A stretch of DNA of 64,000 nt from Brevibacillus brevis (GTDB taxonomy: Bacteria > Bacillota > Bacilli > Brevibacillales > Brevibacillaceae): NCBI RefSeq assembly GCF_900637055.1, contig NZ_LR134338.1:1994001-2058000 (forward strand). Direction: 5' to 3'. Positions 30,001-38,600 of this stretch are shown here, piece by piece. The notes under the pieces are model-generated. The model was given only the letters and a program-made list of their open reading frames with translations. It did no database searches and was not told the DNA's origin. A program made the position numbers and the translations under genes. How positions within the stretch are numbered: the stretch's first letter is position 1; each line of letters opens with the position of its first letter.

Positions 30001-33000
30001 GCCGCAAGCCCTCCTTGCCTTTTGCCATGGAGGAAGTCGAAATTCACGACAAGTGCACATCCTCGATGTGGGCGTACGTTCGCTACAGTGCCAACAGCAG
30101 CGCAGCTGACAAGGTGCAGAAGCTGGATATTGATTTGTGCGATGAAAAAGGAACTGTTTGTGTACGAATAAAGGGATATTCCATGCGAGTGCTGGAGGAC
30201 GGGAAGCCAGCGAGCCACGTCTCTTCAAGCAGCGCTTCCTCCGCAACCTCACTGGAACCTCCGGTGGGGAATCTCATGCTGTCCGCTGTGTGGGATGTGA
30301 CTCCAGTTGAGAAGGGGGAGCTTTTCCCTGCTGCTGATGAGCAGGTTGTCATTGTGGGCGGAAATGAAGAGAATGCGAGCGCCATTCAACAACACTATCC
30401 ACGAGCAAAAGTGTTGTCCATTCAGGCTGAGAATACGATTGAGGAAATCGTACACCGACTGGAAGAGCTTGATTCCATTGATCATATGGTGTGGATCGCT
30501 CCTTTTGATGCGATAGATTCCTTGGCGGATCATCGATTAATCGCAGGGCAAGATCAGGGAGTGATTCTATGCTTCCGAACGATTAAAGCCTTGCTTCGCT
30601 TGGGATACGGAAGTAAGGAGTTGGGGTGGAGTGTCATCACGGTTCAATCCCAGCCCATTCGTAAGACAGATGTTGTGAATCCTTGCCACGCCAGTATTCA
30701 TGGGTTGATTGGTTCGATGGCAAAGGAATATCCAAACTGGAAGATTCGACTCATGGATGTAGAGGACGAATCTGAATGGCCATTGGATGATATGTTGAGG
30801 ATGCCAAGAGATCGTCAGGGGCGTCCGTGGGTTTATCGCCAGGGTGAATGGTATCGCCAGCAGTTGCTTACCGTCGACCATCCTCCGATCAATCAGACTC
30901 GTATGAAGCAGGGTGGCATTTATTTGGTGATTGGCGGTGCTGGTGGCATCGGCGAAGCGTGGACCGAATATATGATTCGTACCTATCAAGCCCAGATCAT
31001 ATGGATGGGGCGTCGTCAAAAAAATGAAGAGATTCAAGCGAAGATTAATAGGCTTGCCGCTTTTGGGCCAGCACCAGACTATATAGCAGCGGATGCAACG
31101 CAGCAGAAAGCTTTGCAACAAGCTTATGAACAGATAAAACAAACGTATACACAGATTGACGGAGTTGTTCATTCTGCCATGGTCTTGGTTGAGGAAAGCT
31201 TGGAAACGATGCAAGAGGAAGGTTTCCGAGCAGTGCTTTCGTCTAAGGTAGATGTGAGTGTGAACATCGCTTTGGTGTTTGAGAAGGAGCCTTTGGGTTT
31301 TGTCTTATTCTTCTCATCGCTCATGGCAGTTACGAAAGCTCCGAAGCAAAGCAACTACGCGGCTGGATGTACCTTTAAGGATGCCTATGCTCATCAATTG
31401 ACCCAAGCATGGCCATGTGCGGTGAAACTGATCAATTGGGGATATTGGAGCAGTGGGCAAGTGGAAGAGTCTCATCAAGAGATGGTAGAAACGTATCGTC
31501 GTTTGGAGCAAATCGGCATTGGCCTTATTCAGCCTCCAGAAGCAATGCAAGCGATAGAGACACTTCTCGCAGGAGCCATGGATCACGTTGCTTTCATGAA
31601 GATCACAAAGCCTATTGTCATTGAAGGGATGAAGGTAGAAGAATGGGTGGATATTCACTCTGAACGTTATCCTTCCTTGCTACAGTTGTCCGCCCATGAA
31701 AATGAAGGGCTTCCTGATGTGGTGGCTGCCTTTATCAAGGAGAGATTGAAGCAGGATCCATCAGCGCGAATCCGGATTCTCGAAATCGGAGCAGGTACAG
31801 AATCTGCCAGTTCCTTGATTTTACAAAAATTACATGCCTATCAATCTTTTGTGAGCTTCCAAGTTTTTGATCCAGAAGCGGCGTTAGGTGAACAAGGAAT
31901 GAATGCTGGTGATTACGACCTGATTCTCACAGCTGATAAACTGCACACCGCTCAACAAATTCGCCAAACCCTGCGTAACTGCAAGAATCTCTTAAAAAGG
32001 AATGGCCTGCTTCTAGTAAAAGAGATGACCGCTCAAAACGTAGTGAAAGACCTCGCAGCAGGTCTTTCACTACCTCTGGAAGCTTGGCAGAAAGTATTGA
32101 GAGATGAGGGCTACCGAGTTGTCTCCTATCCACAGTTGATGATTGCTGAAAGTGACGGCGTTGTCCGCAAGTCCAAACAACAGCAGAAATCAATGGGGAC
32201 CTCAGCTTCTCCTCTACCCATTCCTTCAAATGCTGACAGAGGAACAAGCACAGAGGATATGCTTCGGGAGAAAAGCATAGCCTATTTCAAGCAATTGGTC
32301 GGAGAAACACTGAAAATTCCATTCGACCAGATCGATTCTTCTGCCGCCCTCGAGGAGTATGGCATTGATTCGATTATGATTGTGCAAATGACGAATGTCT
32401 TACGAAAAAAATTGCATCAGATCAGCACGACGCTCTTTTTTGAATATCAAACGATCGATGCGCTGGTCGAGCATTTCATGACAACACAAGCGGATGAATT
32501 GTTTGCATTAGTAGGAATAGATGAACAGCAGCCTGTTCAAAAGCAAATAACCAACGCAGCAGCTTCTGCAAAGCCAACCAGAGAGCAAGCCGGGTCGACA
32601 TTTCGAAAGGCAAAGTCCCGCCGTTTCCTGCAAGTTCTTGATACGGAAGCGGAAAAACAAACAGCGCCGTCCAGACAGGATGTCGCGATCATTGGTCTTG
32701 CAGGCCGTTATCCGCAAGCGGAGGATGTCTGGGAGTTTTGGTCTCGCCTGAAAGAAGGGAAGAATTGCATCACGGAAGTGCCGAAGGATCGTTGGAATTG
32801 GCAAGAATATTTCAGCGAAGAAAAAGGAAAAAGAGGATACATGTACACCAAATGGGGCGGTTTCATCGAGGATATGGATAAATTCGACCCGCTATTTTTC
32901 CAAATTTCGCCTAACGAAGCGGAGCAGATGGACCCTCAGGAGCGCTTATTTTTACAAACGGCATACGCCAGTATGGAAGATGCGGGCTACACTCCTGCCA

Positions 33001-36000
33001 CTTTAGGAGACAGCAGAAAAATTGGTGTGTTTGTTGGTGTCATGAACGGAAATTATCCAGCAGGAACGAGCTACTGGTCGATTGCGAATCGTCTTTCCTA
33101 CTTGTTCAATTTCCAAGGACCAAGTCTGGCAGTGGATACGGCGTGCTCCTCTTCTTTGACGGCGATTCATTTAGCCTTGGAAAGCCTGTACAGCGGTACA
33201 AGTGAATGTGCCATTGCTGGCGGGGTCAATTTCATTGTCGATCCGTTTCACTATATTCGACTGTCGGGAGCGACTATGCTATCTGCTGGTGACCGCTGCA
33301 AGTCGTTTGGCGATCAAGCGGATGGCTTTGTAGATGGGGAAGGTGTGGGAGCTATCGTATTGAAGCCTCTGCAAAAGGCGATTGCCGACGGAGACCACAT
33401 ATACGGCGTGATCAAGGGAAGCATGCTCAATGCAGGCGGCAAAACAAATGGATATACCGTACCAAACCCCATCGCGCAGTCGCAGGTAATCCACGAGGCA
33501 TTGCAGCGGGCGGGAGTGGATGCTCGTGCCGTCAGTTATATCGAAGCGCACGGTACAGGTACCGCTTTGGGCGATCCAATCGAAATTGCGGGACTGACTC
33601 GCGCATTTGGACAATATACGAAAGACAAACAATTCTGCGCCATCGGCTCGGCCAAGTCGAACATTGGACATACGGAGAGCGCGGCAGGAATTGCAGGCTT
33701 GACCAAAATACTGCTTCAGATGAAATATGGTCAAATCGCACCATCCTTGCACGCTGAGGTAATGAATCCAAACATTGATTTCAGTGATACCCCCTTTGAA
33801 GTTCAACAAAAGCTGGCAGAATGGAAACGACCCATCATTGAAAGCAACGGAGTAACCAAGGAGTATCCGAGAATCGCGGGGCTATCGTCATTCGGGGCGG
33901 GTGGAGCCAATGTCCATATCGTCATCGAAGAGTATCACGAAAAGGATAGACAGCCCGAGAGCAGCATTCAGCCACAGCAGCCTAAAATCATCGTGCTCTC
34001 AGCGAAGAACGAAGAGAGGCTGTTCGCTCAAGTGAATCGATTATTGAAGGCGATCACAGAAGAAGCATTCACCGATGCCCATTTGGGTGATATCGCCTTT
34101 ACGCTTCAAGTAGGGCGTGAAGCGCTGGAAGAACGCTTGGCTGTTATCGTCAGATCAGTGGGTGAGCTCGCGGAAAAGCTAACGCATTTTGCAGAAGGCG
34201 CAGAGAACATTGCCGAGCTGTATCGTGGGCGAGTGAAACGCAACCATGACACGGTAGCTCTTTTTGCTGATGAAGATATGAAGAAAACCGTGGAGACATG
34301 GATTGCCAAGGGGAAATATGCAAAACTGATGAACCTTTGGGTCAAAGGCGTCTCTTTTGATTGGAATAAGCTATATAGTAACGAAAAGCCGCGTCGCATC
34401 AGTTTGCCTACCTATCCTTTTGCCAAGGAGCGTTACTGGATAGACGTTCAAAAGCCAATGGCAACAGGTATGCCCGAAGCATCTTCGATTAGAGGGGATA
34501 TCCTCCATCCATTGCTTCACAAGAACACCTCTGACCTCTATGAACTGAGATACAGTTCAAGTTTCACAGGGCAAGAGCCGTTCTTGGCTGACCCTCTTGG
34601 AAACGGGCAGCGCTTCTTTCCACTCACTGCTTATCTGGAAATGGCACGGGCGGCAGTGAAACAGGCAGCAGGAGATAGAGAGAGGAGTTTATCTGGAATT
34701 CGAATGACCCATGTTGCGACAGATCATCCACTATTTGTGGGCGATGATCTGGTTCACGTACATCTAGGTATCTATCCAAAGGACACTGGCGTGCTTGCTT
34801 ATGAAATCTACAGCGAATCGAATGAAGATGATACCAAGTCTGTACATAGCCAAGGTATGGTCGAATTCACTTCGCTTGTTGAAGCACCAATTTTGGATCT
34901 GCCTGCCTTGCAAGCCGAGAGCAGCGAGATGCTTACTGCCCGACAATGCTACGAGCTGTTAAAAGAACGTGGAATGGATGATCATCCGAATTTTCAAGGG
35001 ATTGACCAAGTATACAGGGCGCGGGGACAAGTTCTGGTAAAACTCTCCTTGCCTTCGATTGCCATGGAGACAGCAGAACAATTCGTTCTCCATCCAAGCC
35101 TGCTGGAGTCTCTGATGCAGTCATCTCGTTATCTCATCACGGAGGCTACATCATCTGACAGCATCAGCTCCATCCAACCAGATGGTAGTTTTACGCTTGA
35201 AGAGCTGGAGATCTTCGAGAATCATCCTGCTGTGATGTATGCTCTCATTCGATCCAGTGATAAAGCGGAGGCGGAGGCAGCTAAAGTAGATATCGATTTA
35301 TGTGATGAGACAGGCAGAATAGGCGTGAGGATGAAAGGTTTTGCAGTTGGAAGTGAAAAATTGGGTGTAACGGTGAGAGAGACCCAGGAAACAGTGACTT
35401 CCACTCCTTCGCTGATGGGAACCACGATGCTCACTCCAGTATGGAACGCCGTGTCTGTAGAAAAAGGGGAAGTCATTCCAGCAACAAGTGATAAGGTAGT
35501 CATCGTTTGCGCCGAAGAAGGGGACAGAAGTCTCCTTCAACGTCATTACCCTCAAGCTGCTGTTTTGCCGCTTCAGTCAAAGGATTCTATCGAGGTAATC
35601 ACAAGAAAGCTGGAAGAGCAGGGTGTGATCGATCATATCATGTGGGTGGCTCCTGACAGCTCTGTGGAATCCGTAAAAGAGGAGTCCTTGATGATCGAGC
35701 AGGAACGGGGCGTTATTCAAGCTTTCCGCTTGATCAAGGCTTTGCTTGCGTTGGGGTATCAGACGAGAGACTTGGGCTGGACGATCATTACTGTTCAGGC
35801 GCAGGCTATCTCCAAAAAAGATACGGTCCGTCCAACGCATGCCAGCATCCACGGATTGATCGGATCGATGGCGAAGGAATATCCGAACTGGAAGGTACGA
35901 CTCGTCGATTTGGAGGCGCATGCCGAGTGGCCGCTTCGTGATATTGTTGCTTTGCCTGCCGACGCTCATGGAAACGCTTGGGCATATCGTGGACACGCGT

Positions 36001-37181
36001 GGTATCGCCAACAGCTGATGCCCGTGCAGAGTCCTTCTATCAGTCAAACGGTTTATAAGCAACATGGAGTCTATGTTGTGATTGGAGGCGCGGGCGGTAT
36101 TGGACAAGCGTGGAGCGAATACATGATCCGCACCTATCAAGCACAAATCATTTGGATCGGTCGCCGCAACAAAGATGAGTCGATTCAGAACAAAATAAAT
36201 CAACTTGCTGCCCTAGGACCTGCACCGCTCTACATCAAAGCCGATGCTACGGATCGCGAGTCGCTGCAATCTGCTTGCGAAGAGAGCAAGAAGCGATTTG
36301 GCAAGATTAACGGGGTGATTCATTCCGCCATTGTTCTCCTTGATAGAAGTCTGGCGAATATGGACGAGACGACCTTCCGAGCTGGACTTGTACCAAAAGT
36401 AGAGGTAAGTGTGCGGATGAGCCAAGTGTTTGGTGAGGAGCCATTGGATTTCGTCCTGTTTTTCTCCTCGATTAACTCGTTTACGAAATCGCCTGGACAA
36501 AGCAATTATGCTTCAGGCTGCGCCTTTAAAGATGCTTTCGCCCATCAGCTTGCCAAGGAATGGACGTGTGCGGTGAAAGTAATGAACTGGGGATATTGGG
36601 GCAGTGTTGGAATCGTTGCGTCCAAAGGCTATCAGGAACGAATGGAACAGATCGGCATTGGCTCGATTGAACCTTCAGAAGGGATGGAGGCATTGGAAGC
36701 CTTGTTATCAGGTCCGATGAATCAAGTGGCGCTGATGAAAACGACCAAGCCACTCGAGATGGACGGAATCAATACAAGTGAATCTGTTGCAGTCGTTTCA
36801 AACAAAATTCCCTCCAGCATGGCAAGCATTAAAAATAAATTAAAAGTAAAAGATTTGCCCAAAGCAGCCTATTTTGCATCAGAAATGGATACGGACAGCT
36901 TGTTTGATGACGTACAAGCAACGATCATTCAACTCGCCTCTCTAATCCTGAAGGTAGAGAGCGAAGAAATCGATACGGATATTGAACTAAAGGAGTACGG
37001 ATTCGACCCAGTCAAGCTCACCGAGTTTTCTACCAAAATCAATCAGAAGTACCAGCTTGAACTGACACCTGCTGTGATGATGGACTATCCAACGCTTAAG
37101 CACATCACTGAATTTCTAGTCAATACCACCCTGAAATCTCAATCAGCAAGAGAACAGGACAAACCGGTTCTATACGTGTAA
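25851..37181 (+). CDS. Trans-AT polyketide synthase, 3776 aa (DH-ACP; KS-DH-KR-cMT remnant-ACP; KS-DH0-KR-ACP*)
   Basis: GTG at 25851 is chosen because GGAGGG lies 6 bases upstream. An in-frame TTG at 25821 overlaps the previous gene and has no good ribosome binding site. Domains: DH 1-270 (HKAHGQELLP keeps HxxxGxxxxP; FHPTLID lacks the usual Gln/His four residues after Asp), ACP 320-395 (MGLNS); KS 430-866 (DTVCSSS, EAHGTGT, NIGH), a linker split by a serine-less ACP-like insert 917-1017, DH 1154-1443 (HVVKN, Gly to Asn), KR 1474-1926, shortened C-methyltransferase 1950-2107, ACP 2140-2217; KS 2278-2697, DH0 2884-3164 (catalytic His to Pro, Asp to Glu), KR 3190-3647, ACP-like 3684-3760 with GFDP instead of GFDS. 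The first DH-ACP completes the KS0 at the end of the previous protein. The last module is finished by the cMT-ACP of the next protein. Confidence 0.96.
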   Translation: MHDQFLITINHPILKNHKAHGQELLPGLAHIDLLYQMFRENGHDYSELELRNLTIYHPIMVGKDYDVMLSIWCTQGKAGQWQIRMEGQTQRNGIVDSEKKLYVTAEMHQRASTQFDETLDLLMLEQAATKKVNLHDVYEQCRRQELVHTGFMKAEGTIYETDSAAVMEISLGKHALPSAEGFMFHPTLIDGSAIGSMVLFTSVVQEEQRLFLPLFYESFRATALLQQHCFARVQTSSIQRKNELMYMTMEFFDRSGRKIAHLQNFAGKLVRDPGLINPNKKEVPQLRAEIQPSKQTVSLSKGAVQEANESQSALVSKAQTFLQQLLAARLQVPAALIDTQIGYYEMGLNSPGLLEVVKAVEEKVGTPLAPTLLFEYTNIAELAAYLAENHASIFSGLDSMKQEGRQELPQPARVVDSSATSESHAANADEEIAIIGMAGRYPEARNLHEFWMNLKEGKDCIKEVPKSRWDWQQFGELKSPSGKQMSRWGGFIEDPDCFDSPFFRISPREAETMDPQERLFLETCWEAMEDAGYTPKTIVPPRGSSNRRQVGVFVGVMHKDYSLIGAEAMSRGEMFPLSLNYAPIANRVSYFCNFHGPSMAIDTVCSSSLTAVHLALESIKRGECEVALAGGVNLSLHPGKYLSYGMMDMHSSDGYCHTFGKDGDGYVSGEGVGTVVLKPLRKAIEDGDHIYAVVKGSSVNHVGSVSGPSVPSPVAQAEVITACLEKSGVDARTIRYVEAHGTGTSLGDPIEIQGLVKAFRQYTEDQQFCAIGSVKSNIGHAESAAGISGLQKAVLQLHHKTLVASLHAKELNPFIDFAQSPFYVQQQTEEWKSVIIENGQEVTVPRRAGVSSFGASGSNAHIILEEYIPAETKPKAQAIGGRNNPVMIPLSAKNKERLQAYAQKVAEFLKGASTDNPPQPSAEEKRNQLQEMLEKKLRNILSSIIHVAESSIEIEQEWHEYGVDLVQLTQLKQKMQEELQIQLDIKEFDQSSSIASVIASLMDNHRDDIEAEVLSFADPETQLDLENVAYTLQVGREGMKERVAFVVENIPELIGKLEAYSKGENTIDHCWEGSLKPNNDSQQLIQSWIAEGNIRKMAELWVTGYEMDWEQLYLNHKPRRVPLPTYPFAKNRYWIPESKNKSVSGKTATPFTSETAIHPLLQRNTSDFSEQRFSSTFTGQEFFLSDHVVKNQRILPGVAYLEMARAAAEQATAALTEEPAKIQLKNVVWTRPMVVGDQPAQIHIGLVPEENGEITFEIYSEWEAMDAEPVVHSQGSVMLHSVAEKHVLNLPSLQAECSQREFSSEQCYSIFHSIGMDYGSAHQGIDTLYVGEGKVLAKLSMPASVSEMENSFVLHPSLMDSALQASIGIMMVGEDTPSADDHSSRKPSLPFAMEEVEIHDKCTSSMWAYVRYSANSSAADKVQKLDIDLCDEKGTVCVRIKGYSMRVLEDGKPASHVSSSSASSATSLEPPVGNLMLSAVWDVTPVEKGELFPAADEQVVIVGGNEENASAIQQHYPRAKVLSIQAENTIEEIVHRLEELDSIDHMVWIAPFDAIDSLADHRLIAGQDQGVILCFRTIKALLRLGYGSKELGWSVITVQSQPIRKTDVVNPCHASIHGLIGSMAKEYPNWKIRLMDVEDESEWPLDDMLRMPRDRQGRPWVYRQGEWYRQQLLTVDHPPINQTRMKQGGIYLVIGGAGGIGEAWTEYMIRTYQAQIIWMGRRQKNEEIQAKINRLAAFGPAPDYIAADATQQKALQQAYEQIKQTYTQIDGVVHSAMVLVEESLETMQEEGFRAVLSSKVDVSVNIALVFEKEPLGFVLFFSSLMAVTKAPKQSNYAAGCTFKDAYAHQLTQAWPCAVKLINWGYWSSGQVEESHQEMVETYRRLEQIGIGLIQPPEAMQAIETLLAGAMDHVAFMKITKPIVIEGMKVEEWVDIHSERYPSLLQLSAHENEGLPDVVAAFIKERLKQDPSARIRILEIGAGTESASSLILQKLHAYQSFVSFQVFDPEAALGEQGMNAGDYDLILTADKLHTAQQIRQTLRNCKNLLKRNGLLLVKEMTAQNVVKDLAAGLSLPLEAWQKVLRDEGYRVVSYPQLMIAESDGVVRKSKQQQKSMGTSASPLPIPSNADRGTSTEDMLREKSIAYFKQLVGETLKIPFDQIDSSAALEEYGIDSIMIVQMTNVLRKKLHQISTTLFFEYQTIDALVEHFMTTQADELFALVGIDEQQPVQKQITNAAASAKPTREQAGSTFRKAKSRRFLQVLDTEAEKQTAPSRQDVAIIGLAGRYPQAEDVWEFWSRLKEGKNCITEVPKDRWNWQEYFSEEKGKRGYMYTKWGGFIEDMDKFDPLFFQISPNEAEQMDPQERLFLQTAYASMEDAGYTPATLGDSRKIGVFVGVMNGNYPAGTSYWSIANRLSYLFNFQGPSLAVDTACSSSLTAIHLALESLYSGTSECAIAGGVNFIVDPFHYIRLSGATMLSAGDRCKSFGDQADGFVDGEGVGAIVLKPLQKAIADGDHIYGVIKGSMLNAGGKTNGYTVPNPIAQSQVIHEALQRAGVDARAVSYIEAHGTGTALGDPIEIAGLTRAFGQYTKDKQFCAIGSAKSNIGHTESAAGIAGLTKILLQMKYGQIAPSLHAEVMNPNIDFSDTPFEVQQKLAEWKRPIIESNGVTKEYPRIAGLSSFGAGGANVHIVIEEYHEKDRQPESSIQPQQPKIIVLSAKNEERLFAQVNRLLKAITEEAFTDAHLGDIAFTLQVGREALEERLAVIVRSVGELAEKLTHFAEGAENIAELYRGRVKRNHDTVALFADEDMKKTVETWIAKGKYAKLMNLWVKGVSFDWNKLYSNEKPRRISLPTYPFAKERYWIDVQKPMATGMPEASSIRGDILHPLLHKNTSDLYELRYSSSFTGQEPFLADPLGNGQRFFPLTAYLEMARAAVKQAAGDRERSLSGIRMTHVATDHPLFVGDDLVHVHLGIYPKDTGVLAYEIYSESNEDDTKSVHSQGMVEFTSLVEAPILDLPALQAESSEMLTARQCYELLKERGMDDHPNFQGIDQVYRARGQVLVKLSLPSIAMETAEQFVLHPSLLESLMQSSRYLITEATSSDSISSIQPDGSFTLEELEIFENHPAVMYALIRSSDKAEAEAAKVDIDLCDETGRIGVRMKGFAVGSEKLGVTVRETQETVTSTPSLMGTTMLTPVWNAVSVEKGEVIPATSDKVVIVCAEEGDRSLLQRHYPQAAVLPLQSKDSIEVITRKLEEQGVIDHIMWVAPDSSVESVKEESLMIEQERGVIQAFRLIKALLALGYQTRDLGWTIITVQAQAISKKDTVRPTHASIHGLIGSMAKEYPNWKVRLVDLEAHAEWPLRDIVALPADAHGNAWAYRGHAWYRQQLMPVQSPSISQTVYKQHGVYVVIGGAGGIGQAWSEYMIRTYQAQIIWIGRRNKDESIQNKINQLAALGPAPLYIKADATDRESLQSACEESKKRFGKINGVIHSAIVLLDRSLANMDETTFRAGLVPKVEVSVRMSQVFGEEPLDFVLFFSSINSFTKSPGQSNYASGCAFKDAFAHQLAKEWTCAVKVMNWGYWGSVGIVASKGYQERMEQIGIGSIEPSEGMEALEALLSGPMNQVALMKTTKPLEMDGINTSESVAVVSNKIPSSMASIKNKLKVKDLPKAAYFASEMDTDSLFDDVQATIIQLASLILKVESEEIDTDIELKEYGFDPVKLTEFSTKINQKYQLELTPAVMMDYPTLKHITEFLVNTTLKSQSAREQDKPVLYV
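28600..28905 (+). other. Serine-less ACP-like domain inserted in a post-KS linker
   Basis: About 100 residues with ACP-like helices (EYGVDLVQLTQL) sit between two halves of the standard linker: SAKNKERLQAYAQ before and VAYTLQVGREGM after. In all other modules here the gap between these motifs is only a short loop. Asp-Leu stands where Asp-Ser is expected. Confidence 0.75.
31700..32175 (+). other. Degenerate C-methyltransferase domain
   Basis: Aligns with the intact cMT at 37200-38280 (shared IRILEIGAGT, IRQT and ESDGV blocks). It lacks about 150 N-terminal residues, the segment following SAM motif I (YCYTDLSKAFF region) and the WWLYEDPELRLSGCP segment, and GAGTGGTS has become GAGTESAS. All losses keep the frame. 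Expected to be inactive. Confidence 0.8.
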
Positions 37182-38600
37182 GCCGAAGGAGTGCCTAGGA
37201 TGAACAAAATGGACGAGCTTCTCTTAAAGTTACTGTGGGGTCAAATGCAGTCGCTCGGCTGCTTTACGGAAAAGAATCAAGCGCTCAGCGATCTCAAAAG
37301 ACAAGGCGGTCTGCTTGACTTATATGACATGTGGCTCGAAGAAACGGCTTCTGTTTTGGCCCGGAATGATTATCTCGTTTACGATAGCGCAACATCTACC
37401 GTGATCGATACTGCTCCCGTTTCTAGTGCTGCTGCCTGGCAGGAATGGGAGCAAGAAAAAGAAGTCTGGCTAAAAATTGCGGATACGAATGCGCAAGTCA
37501 AGCTAGTCGAGGCAACCCTGCGTGCTTTACCACAAATTCTCACTGGAAAAGTGCGGGCCACGGAGGTCATCTTTCCCAATTCGTCGATGGCATTAGTCGA
37601 GAAGGTCTACAAAAATAACACGGTCTCCGACTACTTCAATGAAGTGCTTGCTGATACAGTGGTTGCTTTTGTTGAGGAACGGCTGAACCAAGATTCTGCG
37701 GCCCGAATTCGCATTCTCGAGATTGGTGCAGGTACGGGAGGAACGAGTGCCGTCGTTTTCCAAAAAATAAAGGCGTATCAAGAGCATATCCAGGAATATT
37801 GCTACACTGACCTCTCCAAAGCCTTTTTCATGCATGCAGAAAAAGAGTATGGCCCAAGCAATCCTTATTTGACCTATCAGATTTTTAACGTAGAAGAGCC
37901 GTTGACGGGACAAGGAATTGATCTTGGCGGCTATGATATTGTCATTGCAGCAAATGTCCTGCACGCCACCAAAAATATTCGCCAGACCGTACGTAATGCG
38001 AAAGCCGTTCTAAAGAAGAACGGCTTGCTTCTTCTAAATGAAATGAGTAAAAACACCCTCTTCCTCCATCTTACCTTTGGTTTGCTGGAGGGATGGTGGC
38101 TGTACGAAGACCCAGAGCTGCGCCTTTCAGGCTGCCCTGGGTTATCTTCGTCAACGTGGCAGAGAGTATTGGAGGAAGAAGGGTTTCAGTCGGTCTTTTT
38201 CCCGACAGAAGAGGCGCACGCGATGGGACAGCAGATTATTGTTACCGAAAGCGACGGCGTGATCCGCCAACAGCAAATAAAACAGCCTAAACCTAAGCCG
38301 AGCGTACATGCTGAACAATCAAAAGCAAAGAGAGTGGAAATACCTTCCGCTCCTGAAGGAAGGGCAATCCAGGATGTACTGCGCGAAAAAAGTACGGAAT
38401 ACATCAAACAGCTGATCGCTGAAACGCTAAAAATGCCGAGTAACCGATTGGATGCCTCCGAACCTTTAGAGGCATATGGTATGGATTCCATTTTATCTGT
38501 ACAACTGATCAATCAATTTCGGAAAATTTTCGGCGAAACCATCAGCGGTACTTTGTTGTTTGAATATCAGACGGTAGAGGACTTAGTCGAGCATTTACTA
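32683..38600 (+). other. PKS module split over two proteins: KS-DH0-KR-ACP* / cMT-ACP
   Basis: KS intact (DTACSSS, EAHGTGT, NIGH). The DH has DPLGNG for DHxxxG and HPSLLES for HPxxLDS, so both catalytic residues are gone. KR intact (SNYASGC). The first protein ends in a GFDP pseudo-ACP; the cMT and real ACP are on the next protein. Predicts an alpha-methyl, beta-hydroxy unit. Confidence 0.82.

Larger units (their letters stand above)
27139..32500 (+). other. PKS module: KS-[ACP* insert]-DH-KR-cMT remnant-ACP
   Basis: Elongating KS, a linker interrupted by an ACP-like insert, DH with HVVKN instead of HxxxG, a KR of the cMT-associated type (SNYAAGC), and a C-methyltransferase with large in-frame deletions. 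Predicts an unmethylated double bond if the DH still works. Confidence 0.8.
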
